Positions 51,061 to 59,909 of a stretch of DNA of 64,000 nt are shown in pieces; within the stretch, counting starts at the first letter, position 1; each line of letters opens with the position of its first letter. Origin of the DNA: CBFFRJ01 sp963530515 (GTDB lineage: Bacteria > Pseudomonadota > Gammaproteobacteria > Enterobacterales > Enterobacteriaceae); contig CAUSEC010000009.1 of assembly GCA_963530515.1 (NCBI GenBank), positions 62,001 to 126,000 of the forward strand. The letters run 5' to 3'. The notes beneath the pieces are model-generated. The model worked only from the letters and a program-made list of their open reading frames with translations. It had not been told where the DNA came from and did not search any database. The position numbers were made by a program, and so were the translations under genes.

Positions 51061-52422
51061 TTACTTCTCCAGTTGCTGCAAGATACGGTTAACCTTATCA
51101 AAGGTTTCCTGATATTCCGCGTCCTCGTGGCTGTCGGCAACAATTCCACCCCCGGCGGAGCAGTACAGTTGCCCTTGCCATGCTGTCAGCGTGCGGATGG
51201 TAATACTGGTGTCCATATTGCCGCAAAAGCTGAGGTAACCGATGCTCCCGCACCAGGCGTTACGCCGCTGCGGCTCCAGCGCATCAATAATTTCCATTGC
51301 CCGAATCTTCGGCGCGCCGGTAATTGACCCGCCTGGAAACGCGGCGCGCAGCACATCGCTGGCATGTTTTGAGGCCGGTAGTTTCGCGGTGATAGTACTG
51401 ACCAGATGATGCACGGCAGGGAAGGGTTCGACGACGAAAAGCTCCGGCACCCGTACGCTGCCCGCTTCGGCAACGCGCCCGATATCGTTACGCATCAAAT
51501 CGACAATCATCAGGTTTTCGGCACGATCTTTGGGCGATGCTGCCAGTTTCACGGCCTGCTGCGCATCCGCCTGCGGATCGATAAGGCGCGGCAGGGTGCC
51601 TTTAATCGGTCGCGTCTGGATGGTGTCGCCTGAAATCTGAATAAAACGCTCCGGCGAAAGACTTAAAATCACCCCGTCATCGAGACGGATAAAGGCGCTG
51701 AACGGGGCGCGGTTGGCATGATTCAGTTGCACAAACGCCTGCCACTCATCGCCTTCGTACCGGGCCTGAAAACGCTGGGCAAGATTGACCTGATAACAAT
51801 CGCCACTGTGTAACCACGCCTGCACCTGACGGAATTTTTCACCGTAAGCAGCGCGGGTCATATTGGACTGCCACGGCGAGGTTAAACGAAACGGCAATGC
51901 CGGCGGTGCCGTCTGGCGGGAAAGCCAGGCGAACCGGGCGTCAATATCGCGATGGCTCAGCAGGGTGACCTGCTGGAGATGGTGGTCGACGATGAGTGCC
52001 CAGTCGTAAATCCCCACCGCCATATCGGGCAGGTCGATATCGTTATCCGCCAGACTGGGCAGGTTTTCAAAACGGCGACCCAGGTCGTAGCCAAACAGAC
52101 CCAGCGCGCCGCCCTGGAAAGGCAGCGTCTCACTGCTCGCGGGCTGGATATTGGCGGCATCAATACATTGCTGCAGCAGGACCAGCGGGCAGTCGGTGGA
52201 TTGTTGCGTCGTCGCATGAGAAGAAATAAGGGTACGTTGCCCGCGGGTGACCAGCGTTGTCAGCGGGTCGGCGACCAGAATGTCGAAACGGTTATAGATA
52301 TGTTCTGCGTGACCAGAGTGCAGCAACATGGCCCAGGGCTGATGCTGAAGAGTGGAAAAATAGCGCCCGGCGGCATCCGGGTGCCACGGCAGCGACATAA
52401 TGGCGGGTGTGGATCTGTTCAT
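51061..52422 (-). CDS. pabB: Aminodeoxychorismate synthase component 1 PabB
   Basis: With PabA converts chorismate and glutamine to 4-amino-4-deoxychorismate for folate synthesis. The 453 residues have the chorismate-binding domain with QTRPIKGTLPR (catalytic lysine) and FPGGSITGAPKIRAMEII, and a C-terminal GGGIVADSHEDAEYQET motif. Length equals E. coli PabB. It is divergent from yoaH, with 83 bases between. Confidence 0.95.
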   Translation of the reverse strand: MNRSTPAIMSLPWHPDAAGRYFSTLQHQPWAMLLHSGHAEHIYNRFDILVADPLTTLVTRGQRTLISSHATTQQSTDCPLVLLQQCIDAANIQPASSETLPFQGGALGLFGYDLGRRFENLPSLADNDIDLPDMAVGIYDWALIVDHHLQQVTLLSHRDIDARFAWLSRQTAPPALPFRLTSPWQSNMTRAAYGEKFRQVQAWLHSGDCYQVNLAQRFQARYEGDEWQAFVQLNHANRAPFSAFIRLDDGVILSLSPERFIQISGDTIQTRPIKGTLPRLIDPQADAQQAVKLAASPKDRAENLMIVDLMRNDIGRVAEAGSVRVPELFVVEPFPAVHHLVSTITAKLPASKHASDVLRAAFPGGSITGAPKIRAMEIIDALEPQRRNAWCGSIGYLSFCGNMDTSITIRTLTAWQGQLYCSAGGGIVADSHEDAEYQETFDKVNRILQQLEK

Positions 52423-52505
52423 TGTTCCTGGCTCTTAACGCGAACGCTGGCGCATAGCCACGGCGCATGAAATAATTAGCGCCAATAATTTAGCAGGAGT
52501 TCACC

Positions 52506-52706
52506 ATGTTTGCAGGTTTACCTTCCCTCAGCCACGAGCAGCAGCAAAAAGCCGTCGAGCGTATCCAGGAATTAATGTCACAGGGTATGAGCAGCGGGGA
52601 AGCCATTTCCCTGGTGGCTAATGAACTGCGCGCCAGTCACACGGGCGATCGTATCGTGGCGCGCTTTGAAGATGATGAAGACGAAGAAGACGAAGAAGAC
52701 GAGTAA
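52506..52706 (+). CDS. yoaH: UPF0181 protein YoaH
   Basis: 66-residue conserved cytoplasmic protein of unknown function. It reads [20 protein letters not shown] and [21 protein letters not shown], as in E. coli YoaH, then ends in an unusually long acidic tail (alternating D and E). The tail is longer than in K-12, where the protein has 59 residues. AGGAG precedes the ATG. It is convergent with yoaB, four bases away. Confidence 0.92.
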
Positions 52707-52709
52707 GTC

Positions 52710-53054
52710 TTACACTGCGGCGGTAATTTTAATCTCAACTTTGTACTTCGGATTCATCAACCCCGCCTGAACGGTACAGCGTACAGGCGCTTGACCTGCC
52801 ACGACCCACGCATCCCAGGCTTTGTTCATTGCCGCGAAATCACTTTTTTCCACCAGGAAAATGGTCACATCCAGAATACGGGTCTTATCGCTGCCCTGTT
52901 TTGCCAGTACGGCGTCGATTTGCTCAAGAGTGTTGGCGGTTTGCTCAAAGGCATCTGCGTCCAGGTTCTCCGGCACGCCCGTGTAGTACAGCGTGTGATT
53001 ATGGATAACGGCGTCAGACATGCGGGCACCAGCGTCAATGCGGGTAATGGTCAT
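52710..53054 (-). CDS. yoaB: RidA-family protein YoaB
   Basis: Member of the RidA/YjgF enamine/imine deaminase family, which clears reactive intermediates from PLP enzymes. The 114 residues have the family arginine in APVRCTVQAGL and the C-terminal VEIKITAAV. Start at 53054 (MTITRIDAGAR) follows AGGAAG. It is divergent from yoaA. Confidence 0.93.
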   Translation of the reverse strand: MTITRIDAGARMSDAVIHNHTLYYTGVPENLDADAFEQTANTLEQIDAVLAKQGSDKTRILDVTIFLVEKSDFAAMNKAWDAWVVAGQAPVRCTVQAGLMNPKYKVEIKITAAV

Positions 53055-53134
53055 ATTTTCTTCCTCTGGGTTTTTCTTATGAATGCGGGCAAGACTGCCA
53101 CAGACTGGCGCAAAACCCAATGCCCTGACATAAT

Positions 53135-53154
53135 CGCTGGCGATTTATCCAGTG
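53135..53154 (+). promoter_or_regulatory. Possible LexA box between yoaB and yoaA
   Basis: CTGGCGATTTATCCAG has the CTG-N10-CAG spacing; the right half (TATCCAGTG) is close to consensus, the left is weak. Its 3' end lies 10 bases before the yoaA start. SOS induction of yoaA has been reported in E. coli; this site is a candidate. Confidence 0.4.
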
Positions 53155-53164
53155 TGGGGGCAGT

Positions 53165-55075
53165 GTGACGGACGATTTTGCAACAGACGGTCAGTTGGCC
53201 AAAGCAATACCGGGTTTTAAGCCGCGTGAGCCGCAGCGCCAGATGGCCCATGCCATCAACGAGGCCATTGCGCACACGCGCCCGCTGGTGGTTGAAGCGG
53301 GTACCGGCACCGGTAAAACCTATGCTTATCTGGCACCTGCGCTGCGTGCCGGAAAGAAAGTGATCATCTCGACCGGCTCCAAAGCCTTGCAGGATCAACT
53401 CTACAGCCGCGACCTGCCTACGGTCGCCAAAGCGCTGGCTTTCGCCGGGCGCACTGCGCTGCTCAAAGGCCGCTCTAACTACCTGTGTATCGAGCGGCTC
53501 GAACAACAGGTCCTGGCCAGTGGCGACTTGCCGGTGCAAACCTTGAGCGACGTGGTCATGCTGCGTTCCTGGTCCAATCACACGGTGGATGGAGACATCA
53601 GCACCTGCGCAAGCGTGGCGGAAGATTCTGCCGCCTGGCCGCTGGTGACCAGCACCAACGACAACTGTCTGGGCAGCGACTGCCCGATGTACAAAGACTG
53701 TTTTGTAGTGAAAGCGCGTAAAAAAGCGATGGATGCCGATGTGGTGGTGGTCAACCATCACCTGTTCCTTGCCGATATGGTGGTGAAAGAGAGCGGCTTC
53801 GGTGAGCTTATCCCGGAAGCGGATGTGATGATTTTCGATGAAGCCCACCAGCTCCCGGATATCGCCAGCCAGTATTTTGGTCAGTCACTTTCCAGCCGCC
53901 AGTTGCTCGATCTCGCCAAAGATTTCACGATTGCCTACCGCACCGAGCTTAAAGACACCCAACAGTTGCAAAAATGTGCGGACAGGCTCGCACAAAGCAC
54001 CCAGGATTTCCGCCTGCAACTGGGGGAACCGGGCTATCGCGGTAATCTGCGCGAACTGCTGGCAGATGCGCATATTCAGCGCGCGCTGCTGTTGCTGGAC
54101 GACGCCCTTGAGCTTTGTTACGACGTGGCGAAATTGTCACTCGGACGCTCGGCACTGCTGGATGCGGCGTTTGAACGCGCCACCCTTTACCGTGCGCGGC
54201 TCAAGCGGCTCAAGGACTACAATCAACCGGGTTACAGCTACTGGTACGAATGCACGTCGCGGCACTTCACGCTGGCCTTAACGCCGCTGTCGGTGTCTGA
54301 CAAATTCCAGGAAGTGATGGCGCAGAAAAAGGGGAGCTGGATTTTCACCTCCGCAACGCTATCGGTTAATGACGACCTGCATCACTTCACCGCGCGGTTA
54401 GGGATTGACGAGGCAGATTCACTGTTACTGCCCAGTCCTTTTGATTATGCCCGTCAGGCGTTGCTTTGCGTGCCACGTAACTTGCCGCAGACCAATCAAC
54501 CCGGTGCTGCACGCCAGCTGGCAGCGATGTTAAGGCCCATTATTGAAGCCAACAACGGTCGCTGCTTTATGCTCTGCACCTCCCACGCCATGATGCGCGA
54601 CCTCGCAGAACAGTTCCGTGCCACCATGACGCTGCCCGTTCTGTTGCAGGGAGAAACCAGCAAAGGGCAGCTGCTCCAGCAATTTGTCAGTGCAGGTAAC
54701 GCGCTGCTGGTGGCGACCAGCAGTTTCTGGGAAGGGGTGGATGTGCGTGGCGATGCGCTATCGCTGGTGATTATCGACAAACTACCCTTCACGTCACCTG
54801 ACGATCCGCTGCTGAAGGCGCGGATGGAAGATTGCCGCCTGCGCGGGGGCGATCCGTTCGATGAAGTTCAGCTCCCGGACGCCGTCATTACCCTCAAACA
54901 AGGGGTGGGGCGTTTGATTCGTGACGTTGACGATCGCGGGGTGCTGGTGATTTGCGATAATCGCCTGGTGATGCGTCCTTATGGCGCGGTGTTTCTCTCC
55001 AGCCTGCCACCTGCACCCCGGACCCGGGATATTCATCGAGCAGTTGCCTTTCTGGCGGCAGGCGAAGCGGAGTAA
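53165..55075 (+). CDS. yoaA: XPD/Rad3-like helicase YoaA
   Basis: ATP-dependent 5'-3' DNA helicase with an Fe-S cluster; in E. coli it binds the Pol III chi subunit HolC to repair blocked replication forks. The 636 residues have Walker A EAGTGTGKT, Fe-S cysteines in the region STCASVAED to CPMYKDCFV, DEAH (IFDEAHQL), and C-terminal motifs SSFWEGVDVRGD and QGVGRLIRD. The start is GTG, giving MTDDFATDGQL as in E. coli. It begins the yoaA-tsaB-yeaY run. Confidence 0.95.
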   Translation: MTDDFATDGQLAKAIPGFKPREPQRQMAHAINEAIAHTRPLVVEAGTGTGKTYAYLAPALRAGKKVIISTGSKALQDQLYSRDLPTVAKALAFAGRTALLKGRSNYLCIERLEQQVLASGDLPVQTLSDVVMLRSWSNHTVDGDISTCASVAEDSAAWPLVTSTNDNCLGSDCPMYKDCFVVKARKKAMDADVVVVNHHLFLADMVVKESGFGELIPEADVMIFDEAHQLPDIASQYFGQSLSSRQLLDLAKDFTIAYRTELKDTQQLQKCADRLAQSTQDFRLQLGEPGYRGNLRELLADAHIQRALLLLDDALELCYDVAKLSLGRSALLDAAFERATLYRARLKRLKDYNQPGYSYWYECTSRHFTLALTPLSVSDKFQEVMAQKKGSWIFTSATLSVNDDLHHFTARLGIDEADSLLLPSPFDYARQALLCVPRNLPQTNQPGAARQLAAMLRPIIEANNGRCFMLCTSHAMMRDLAEQFRATMTLPVLLQGETSKGQLLQQFVSAGNALLVATSSFWEGVDVRGDALSLVIIDKLPFTSPDDPLLKARMEDCRLRGGDPFDEVQLPDAVITLKQGVGRLIRDVDDRGVLVICDNRLVMRPYGAVFLSSLPPAPRTRDIHRAVAFLAAGEAE

Positions 55076-55134
55076 TTTGCCGTAGACTGTGTTAATATGC
55101 GCGCCATTTTGTTTTACCGGGACTGCTAATACCC

Positions 55135-55830
55135 ATGCGAATTCTGGCTATTGATACCGCCACTGAAGCCTGCTCCGTTGCACTGAATGACAACGGAGCC
55201 ACCTTTGCTCACTTCGAACTATGCCCTCGCGAACACACGCAACGCATTCTGCCGCTGGTTAACGACGTCCTCATGGAAGGCGACGTGGCGCTGGCTGATC
55301 TGGATGCGCTGGCGTTTGGTCGCGGTCCGGGCAGTTTTACCGGCGTACGTATTGGCATCGGTATCGCGCAGGGACTGGCGCTCGGCGCAGAGCTGCCCAT
55401 GATCGGCGTCTCAACGCTTGCCACCATGGCGCAGGGCGCATGGCGTCAGACGGGGGCCACGCGCGTGCTGGCCGCCATTGATGCGCGCATGGGTGAAGTC
55501 TACTGGGCAGAGTATCAGCGTGACGAAAACGGTGTCTGGCAGGGTGAAGAGACCGAAGCGGTACTCAAGCCTGAAGCCGTGAGCGCCCGTCTTGCCGAGC
55601 TTGATGGTGCCTGGGCCACGGTGGGCACCGGCTGGAAAGCCTGGCCTGAAATGGGCGCGAATACGGGTCTCACGCTGACTGACGGCAATGTTGAACTTCC
55701 TGCCGCACAAGATATGCTGCCCATCGCCCTGCAGATGTTTGCCGAAGGGCACACCGTTGCCGTTGAGCACTCCGAGCCGGTTTATTTGCGAAACGAAGTG
55801 GCGTGGAAGAAACTTCCAGGCCGTGAATGA
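55135..55830 (+). CDS. tsaB: tRNA t6A modification protein TsaB
   Basis: Partner of TsaD and TsaE in making N6-threonylcarbamoyl-adenosine at A37 of ANN-decoding tRNAs; essential in E. coli. The 231-residue ASKHA-fold protein starts MRILAIDTATEACSVALND and has GRGPGSFTGVRIGIGIAQGLA. Length equals E. coli YeaZ. It follows yoaA by 59 bases and is followed by yeaY. Confidence 0.96.
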   Translation: MRILAIDTATEACSVALNDNGATFAHFELCPREHTQRILPLVNDVLMEGDVALADLDALAFGRGPGSFTGVRIGIGIAQGLALGAELPMIGVSTLATMAQGAWRQTGATRVLAAIDARMGEVYWAEYQRDENGVWQGEETEAVLKPEAVSARLAELDGAWATVGTGWKAWPEMGANTGLTLTDGNVELPAAQDMLPIALQMFAEGHTVAVEHSEPVYLRNEVAWKKLPGRE

Positions 55831-55867
55831 ATCTCAGTAGTACAAGCTGAGTTTAAGGAGTCGCATC

Positions 55868-56449
55868 ATGGCGAATCAAAAAAGGGTTATGCGCTGGCTG
55901 TTAGCGGGAATCGTTGCTACAGCGCTGAGTGGGTGTGTCACGGTGCCTGACGCGATCAAAGGAAACAGCCCGACACCGCAGGAAGATCTGGTGCGCGTGA
56001 TGAACGCACCACAGCTTTATGTGGGCCAGGAGTCGCGCTTTGGCGGCAAAGTGGTGAAGGTCGATAACCAGAAAGGGAAAACCCGTCTGGAAATCGCCGC
56101 CGTTCCGCTGGACAGCGGTGCGCGACCCATCCTCGGTGAAGCCTCCATTGGGCGTATTTTTGCCGAAGTGAATGGCTTCATTGACCCGGTCGATTTCCAG
56201 GATCAGCTGGTGACCGTTGTCGGGCCAATAAGCGGTGTCTATGAGGGGCAAGTGGGCGGTGCGCCGTACAAATTCCTCGTGGTCAACGCCGAAGGCTATA
56301 AACGCTGGCATATCGCGAAACAAGTGGTGCTGCCACCCGCACCGATGGACCCCTGGATGATGGGGCCGCATCCGTGGCGTTACGGTTACGGCGGATGGGG
56401 CTGGTATAACCCCGGTCCTGCCCAGGTGCAAAGTGTTGTAACAGAGTAA
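55868..56449 (+). CDS. yeaY: Slp-family outer-membrane lipoprotein YeaY
   Basis: Predicted outer-membrane lipoprotein of the Slp family, related to starvation-inducible Slp; in E. coli it belongs to the sigmaE response. The 193 residues have a lipobox LSGC with the lipidated cysteine at C23, the Slp domain (GKVVKVDNQKGKTRLEI) and a Trp/Pro/Gly-rich C-terminal tail. A terminator follows 22 bases downstream. Confidence 0.92.
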   Translation: MANQKRVMRWLLAGIVATALSGCVTVPDAIKGNSPTPQEDLVRVMNAPQLYVGQESRFGGKVVKVDNQKGKTRLEIAAVPLDSGARPILGEASIGRIFAEVNGFIDPVDFQDQLVTVVGPISGVYEGQVGGAPYKFLVVNAEGYKRWHIAKQVVLPPAPMDPWMMGPHPWRYGYGGWGWYNPGPAQVQSVVTE

Positions 56450-56470
56450 CCCTCTGTTACACAAAGCAAA

Positions 56471-56500
56471 CGAAACAGCGGCTGGTCCGCTGTTTCTTTA
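56471..56500 (+). terminator. Terminator after yeaY
   Basis: GAAACAGCG and CGCTGTTTC form a 9-pair stem with a 7-base loop followed by TTTATTT. Confidence 0.82.
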
Positions 56501-56565
56501 TTTGAAAGACCATAAGAAAAATAATTAGTGACGCGCTTCGCAACCTTCAGTTAGCACAATTAATA

Positions 56566-56582
56566 AACTGGTACGCTGAGTT
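56566..56582 (+). promoter_or_regulatory. FadR operator of fadD
   Basis: AACTGGTACGCTGAGTT matches the 17-base FadR consensus at all but one position by eye. It lies 72 bases before the fadD start. In E. coli FadR represses fadD unless long-chain acyl-CoA is bound. Confidence 0.65.
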
Positions 56583-56654
56583 AATATTATGTTAACGGCT
56601 TGTTTATTAACTGGGGTTGTGATGACGTCAAATATCCATTTCAGAGGTGATGCA

Positions 56655-58340
56655 TTGAAGAAGGTTTGGCTAAACCGTTATCCCGCCGATGTGCCAGCGG
56701 AAATCAATCCCGACCGCTACCAATCCCTGGTTGAACTCTTTGAACACGCCACGGCGCGTTACGCCGACCAGCCCGCGTTCGTGAACATGGGGGAGGTGAT
56801 GACCTACCGCAAGCTCGAAGAACGTAGCCGGGCGTTTGCGGCCTATCTGCAGCAGGGCTTAGGGCTCAAGAAAGGCGATCGGGTGGCACTGATGATGCCA
56901 AACCTTCTGCAGTATCCGGTGGCGCTGTTCGGCATTCTGCGGGCCGGTATGATCGTGGTTAACGTCAACCCGCTCTACACGCCGCGCGAACTGGAACATC
57001 AGTTGAACGACAGCGGGGCGGCCGCCATCGTGATCGTCTCCAACTTTGCCCATACGCTGGAAAAAGTGGTCGAAAAAACCCAGGTGCGCCACGTGATCCT
57101 GACCCGTATGGGCGATCAGCTCTCGCCGGCGAAAGGCACGCTGGTGAATTTTGTCGTGAAATACGTCAAACGTCTGGTGCCAAAATATCACCTTCCGGAT
57201 GCTATTTCCTTCCGCCGCGCCCTGCAGGCGGGTTACCGCCAGCAGTATGTAAAGCCAGAAGTGTCGACCGACGACCTGGCGTTCCTGCAGTACACGGGCG
57301 GGACGACGGGGGTAGCCAAAGGGGCGATGCTTACCCACCGCAACATGCTGGCAAACCTCGAACAGGTCAATGCGACCTACGGCCCGTTGCTGCATCGCGG
57401 AACGGAACTGATTGTCACCGCACTGCCGCTCTACCATATCTTTGCCCTGACCATGAACTGCCTGCTGTTCATTGAGCTGGGTGCGCAGAACTTGCTGATT
57501 ACCAATCCGCGCGATATTCCGGGGCTGGTAAAAGAGCTGGCGAAATACCCGTTCACTGCCATGACCGGCGTGAACACGCTGTTTAACGCGTTGCTGAACA
57601 ATGAAGAGTTCCGCAAGCTGGACTTCTCTTCGCTGCACCTTTCTGCCGGTGGCGGAATGCCGGTGCAGCAGGCGGTAGCCGAGCGCTGGGTCAAGCTGAC
57701 AGGCGAATATCTGCTGGAAGGATACGGCCTGACTGAATGCGCGCCGCTGGTGAGCGTCAACCCGCACGACATCGATTATCACAGCGGCAGCATTGGCCTG
57801 CCGGTGCCGTCAACAGACGTGAAACTGGTCGATGATGACGGTAACGAAGTCCCCCATGGTGAACCAGGTGAGCTTTGCGTAAAAGGCCCGCAGGTCATGC
57901 TGGGCTACTGGCAGCGCCCGGAAGCCACGGACGAAATCATTAAAGATGGCTGGTTGTACACCGGCGATATTGCGGTGATGGATGACGAAGGCTTTATGCG
58001 CATCGTCGATCGCAAAAAAGACATGATTCTGGTTTCCGGTTTTAACGTCTATCCGAATGAAATCGAAGATGTGGTAATGCAACACACGGGCGTGCTGGAA
58101 GTCGCCGCCGTCGGTGTGCCGTCGGAAAACAGCGGCGAAGCGGTCAAAATCTTCGTGGTGAAAAAAGACGCGTCGCTGACCGAAGACGCGTTGATCGCGT
58201 TCTGTCGCCGTCAGCTCACCGGCTACAAAGTGCCGAAGAAGGTGGAGTTCCGTACGGAATTGCCAAAATCGAACGTCGGCAAGATTTTACGACGAGAATT
58301 ACGTGACGAAGCCCGCGCCAAAGTGGACAATAAAGTCTGA
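56655..58340 (+). CDS. fadD: Long-chain-fatty-acid CoA ligase FadD
   Basis: Inner-membrane-associated acyl-CoA synthetase that activates imported fatty acids for beta-oxidation and traps them in the cell. The 561 residues have the AMP-binding motif YTGGTTGVAKGAML, the YGLTECAPL loop, and the FACS signature region around DGWLYTGDIAVMDDEGF. I chose TTG at 56655 (KKVWLNRYPADV), preceded by AGAGGTG and matching E. coli; a longer frame from 56589 is rejected. Confidence 0.95.
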   Translation: MKKVWLNRYPADVPAEINPDRYQSLVELFEHATARYADQPAFVNMGEVMTYRKLEERSRAFAAYLQQGLGLKKGDRVALMMPNLLQYPVALFGILRAGMIVVNVNPLYTPRELEHQLNDSGAAAIVIVSNFAHTLEKVVEKTQVRHVILTRMGDQLSPAKGTLVNFVVKYVKRLVPKYHLPDAISFRRALQAGYRQQYVKPEVSTDDLAFLQYTGGTTGVAKGAMLTHRNMLANLEQVNATYGPLLHRGTELIVTALPLYHIFALTMNCLLFIELGAQNLLITNPRDIPGLVKELAKYPFTAMTGVNTLFNALLNNEEFRKLDFSSLHLSAGGGMPVQQAVAERWVKLTGEYLLEGYGLTECAPLVSVNPHDIDYHSGSIGLPVPSTDVKLVDDDGNEVPHGEPGELCVKGPQVMLGYWQRPEATDEIIKDGWLYTGDIAVMDDEGFMRIVDRKKDMILVSGFNVYPNEIEDVVMQHTGVLEVAAVGVPSENSGEAVKIFVVKKDASLTEDALIAFCRRQLTGYKVPKKVEFRTELPKSNVGKILRRELRDEARAKVDNKV

Positions 58341-58359
58341 GCTATGCGTGAGTCGCCTG

Positions 58360-58384
58360 AACGCCGGTTAATCCGGCGTTTTTT
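58360..58384 (+). terminator. Terminator after fadD
   Basis: AACGCCGG and CCGGCGTT pair over a 5-base loop and are followed by TTTT. Confidence 0.85.
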
Positions 58385-58411
58385 ATGGGCGCAAACTAAA
58401 GAGAAAATGAT

Positions 58412-59539
58412 TTGAATTACCAGATGATCACCACCAATGAGGCACTGGCGGCGCTGTGTGAAACCGCGAGCACGAAAGATGCTGTCGCCCTGGATACCGA
58501 ATTTGTCCGCACCCGTACTTATTACCCGCAGCTTGGGTTAATCCAGCTGTTCGACGGCGAGCAACTGGCCTTAATCGACCCGCTGGCCGTCACCGACTGG
58601 GCACCGTTTCGTGCACTGCTGAGCAACACCCGGGTGACAAAATTCCTGCATGCCGGTAGTGAAGATCTCGAGGTGTTCCTTAATGCCTTCGGCATGCTGC
58701 CGCAACCGATGATCGATACCCAGATTCTGGCAGCGTTTTGTGGGCGTGCGCTCTCCTGGGGCTTTGCCTCCATGGTGGAAGAGTTCACTGGCCTTGCCAT
58801 CGATAAAAGCGAATCCCGTACTGACTGGCTGGCGCGCCCGCTGACTGAACGTCAGTGCGACTATGCGGCGGCGGATGTCTGGTATCTGCTGCCGATTGCC
58901 CACAAGCTAATGGCAGAAACCGCGCAGGCGGGGTGGCTGGATGCAGCACTTGATGAGTGCCGTCTGATGATGCAGCGTCGTCAGGAAATTCTTGCCCCAG
59001 AAGACGCCTGGCGTGAAATCAGCAATGCCTGGCAACTGCGCACGCGTCAGCTTGGCTGCCTGCGACTGTTGGCTGACTGGCGTCTGCGTAAAGCGCGTGA
59101 ACGGGATCTGGCGGTAAACTTCGTGGTGCGTGAAGAGAATCTGTGGGCCGTGGCGCGCTATATGCCAGGCAGCATGGGTGAACTGGACAGCATTGGTCTG
59201 TCTGGCAGCGAAATCCGTTTCCACGGTAAAACGCTGTTGTCCCTGGTCGCGCAGGCCCAGGCTCTGGCGGAAGAATCACTGCCGGCACCGTTACAGAATC
59301 TGGTGGATATGCCGGGTTATCGCAAAGCATTTAAAGATATTAAAACGCTGGTGCAGGGTGTGAGTGAAGCGAAAGGACTGAGTGCGGAATTACTCGCCTC
59401 ACGTCGCCAGATTAACCAGCTACTCAACTGGCACTGGAAATTGAAAACCACGTCGACCCTGCCGGAATTAATTAATGGCTGGCGTGCGGAATTGATGGCC
59501 GATCAGCTGAAAACATTATTAGCGCAATACCCAGGTTAA
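58412..59539 (+). CDS. rnd: Ribonuclease D
   Basis: 3'-5' exoribonuclease for tRNA 3' maturation. The 375 residues have DEDDy catalytic motifs (LDTEFVRTRTYY, HAGSEDLEVFL, YAAADVWYLLP) in the N-terminal domain and two HRDC domains in the rest. The start is TTG, as in E. coli, which limits expression. It follows fadD; downstream lies minE, convergent, a junction not found in K-12. Confidence 0.95.
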   Translation: MNYQMITTNEALAALCETASTKDAVALDTEFVRTRTYYPQLGLIQLFDGEQLALIDPLAVTDWAPFRALLSNTRVTKFLHAGSEDLEVFLNAFGMLPQPMIDTQILAAFCGRALSWGFASMVEEFTGLAIDKSESRTDWLARPLTERQCDYAAADVWYLLPIAHKLMAETAQAGWLDAALDECRLMMQRRQEILAPEDAWREISNAWQLRTRQLGCLRLLADWRLRKARERDLAVNFVVREENLWAVARYMPGSMGELDSIGLSGSEIRFHGKTLLSLVAQAQALAEESLPAPLQNLVDMPGYRKAFKDIKTLVQGVSEAKGLSAELLASRRQINQLLNWHWKLKTTSTLPELINGWRAELMADQLKTLLAQYPG

Positions 59540-59578
59540 TACCTGTAAATAAATACAGTTCTTTTGGGTTGCAGCAAT

Positions 59579-59609
59579 AAAAAAAGGCAGAACAGTTCTG
59601 CCTTTTTAT
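59579..59609. terminator. Bidirectional terminator between rnd and minE
   Basis: AAAAAGGCAGAA and TTCTGCCTTTTT hairpin, with an A-run on the left and a T-run on the right, serving the convergent rnd and minE. Confidence 0.9.
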
Positions 59610-59639
59610 TACGCCAGACAAACCAAATTGCCCGCGATG

Positions 59640-59906
59640 TTATTTTGTCTCTTCCGGTTCCGGAAGGGTGACGTTAAGTTCCAGGATGGAAATATCATCA
59701 CCTTTTTGCTCGAGCTGCACTGTGACCATCTCCGGATCGATTTGTACATACTTACAAATGACTTCCAGAATATCGCGTTTCAGCTGCGGCAAATAATGTG
59801 GTTCTGCATCGCTCCGGCGACGTTCAGCAACAATAATTTGCAGACGCTCTTTCGCGATGTTGGCGGTGTTCTTTTTTCTTGAGAGAAAAAAGTCGAGTAA
59901 TGCCAT
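59640..59906 (-). CDS. minE: Division topological specificity factor MinE
   Basis: Drives the pole-to-pole oscillation of MinCD and so restricts the division block to the poles. The 88 residues hold the N-terminal membrane-binding and MinD-contact helix (LLDFFLSRKKNTANIAKE) and a C-terminal dimerisation domain. It starts three bases after the minD stop, the last gene of minCDE. Confidence 0.97.
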   Translation of the reverse strand: MALLDFFLSRKKNTANIAKERLQIIVAERRRSDAEPHYLPQLKRDILEVICKYVQIDPEMVTVQLEQKGDDISILELNVTLPEPEETK

Positions 59907-59909
59907 AAC

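Noticed and set aside
53051..53848. 265-codon minus-strand frame overlapping yoaA and the yoaB start
   Set aside because: Would override the YoaA helicase motifs and the control region; shadow frame.
56859..57782. 307-codon minus-strand frame inside fadD
   Set aside because: Antisense to the catalytic domain of FadD, no start signal or recognisable domain.
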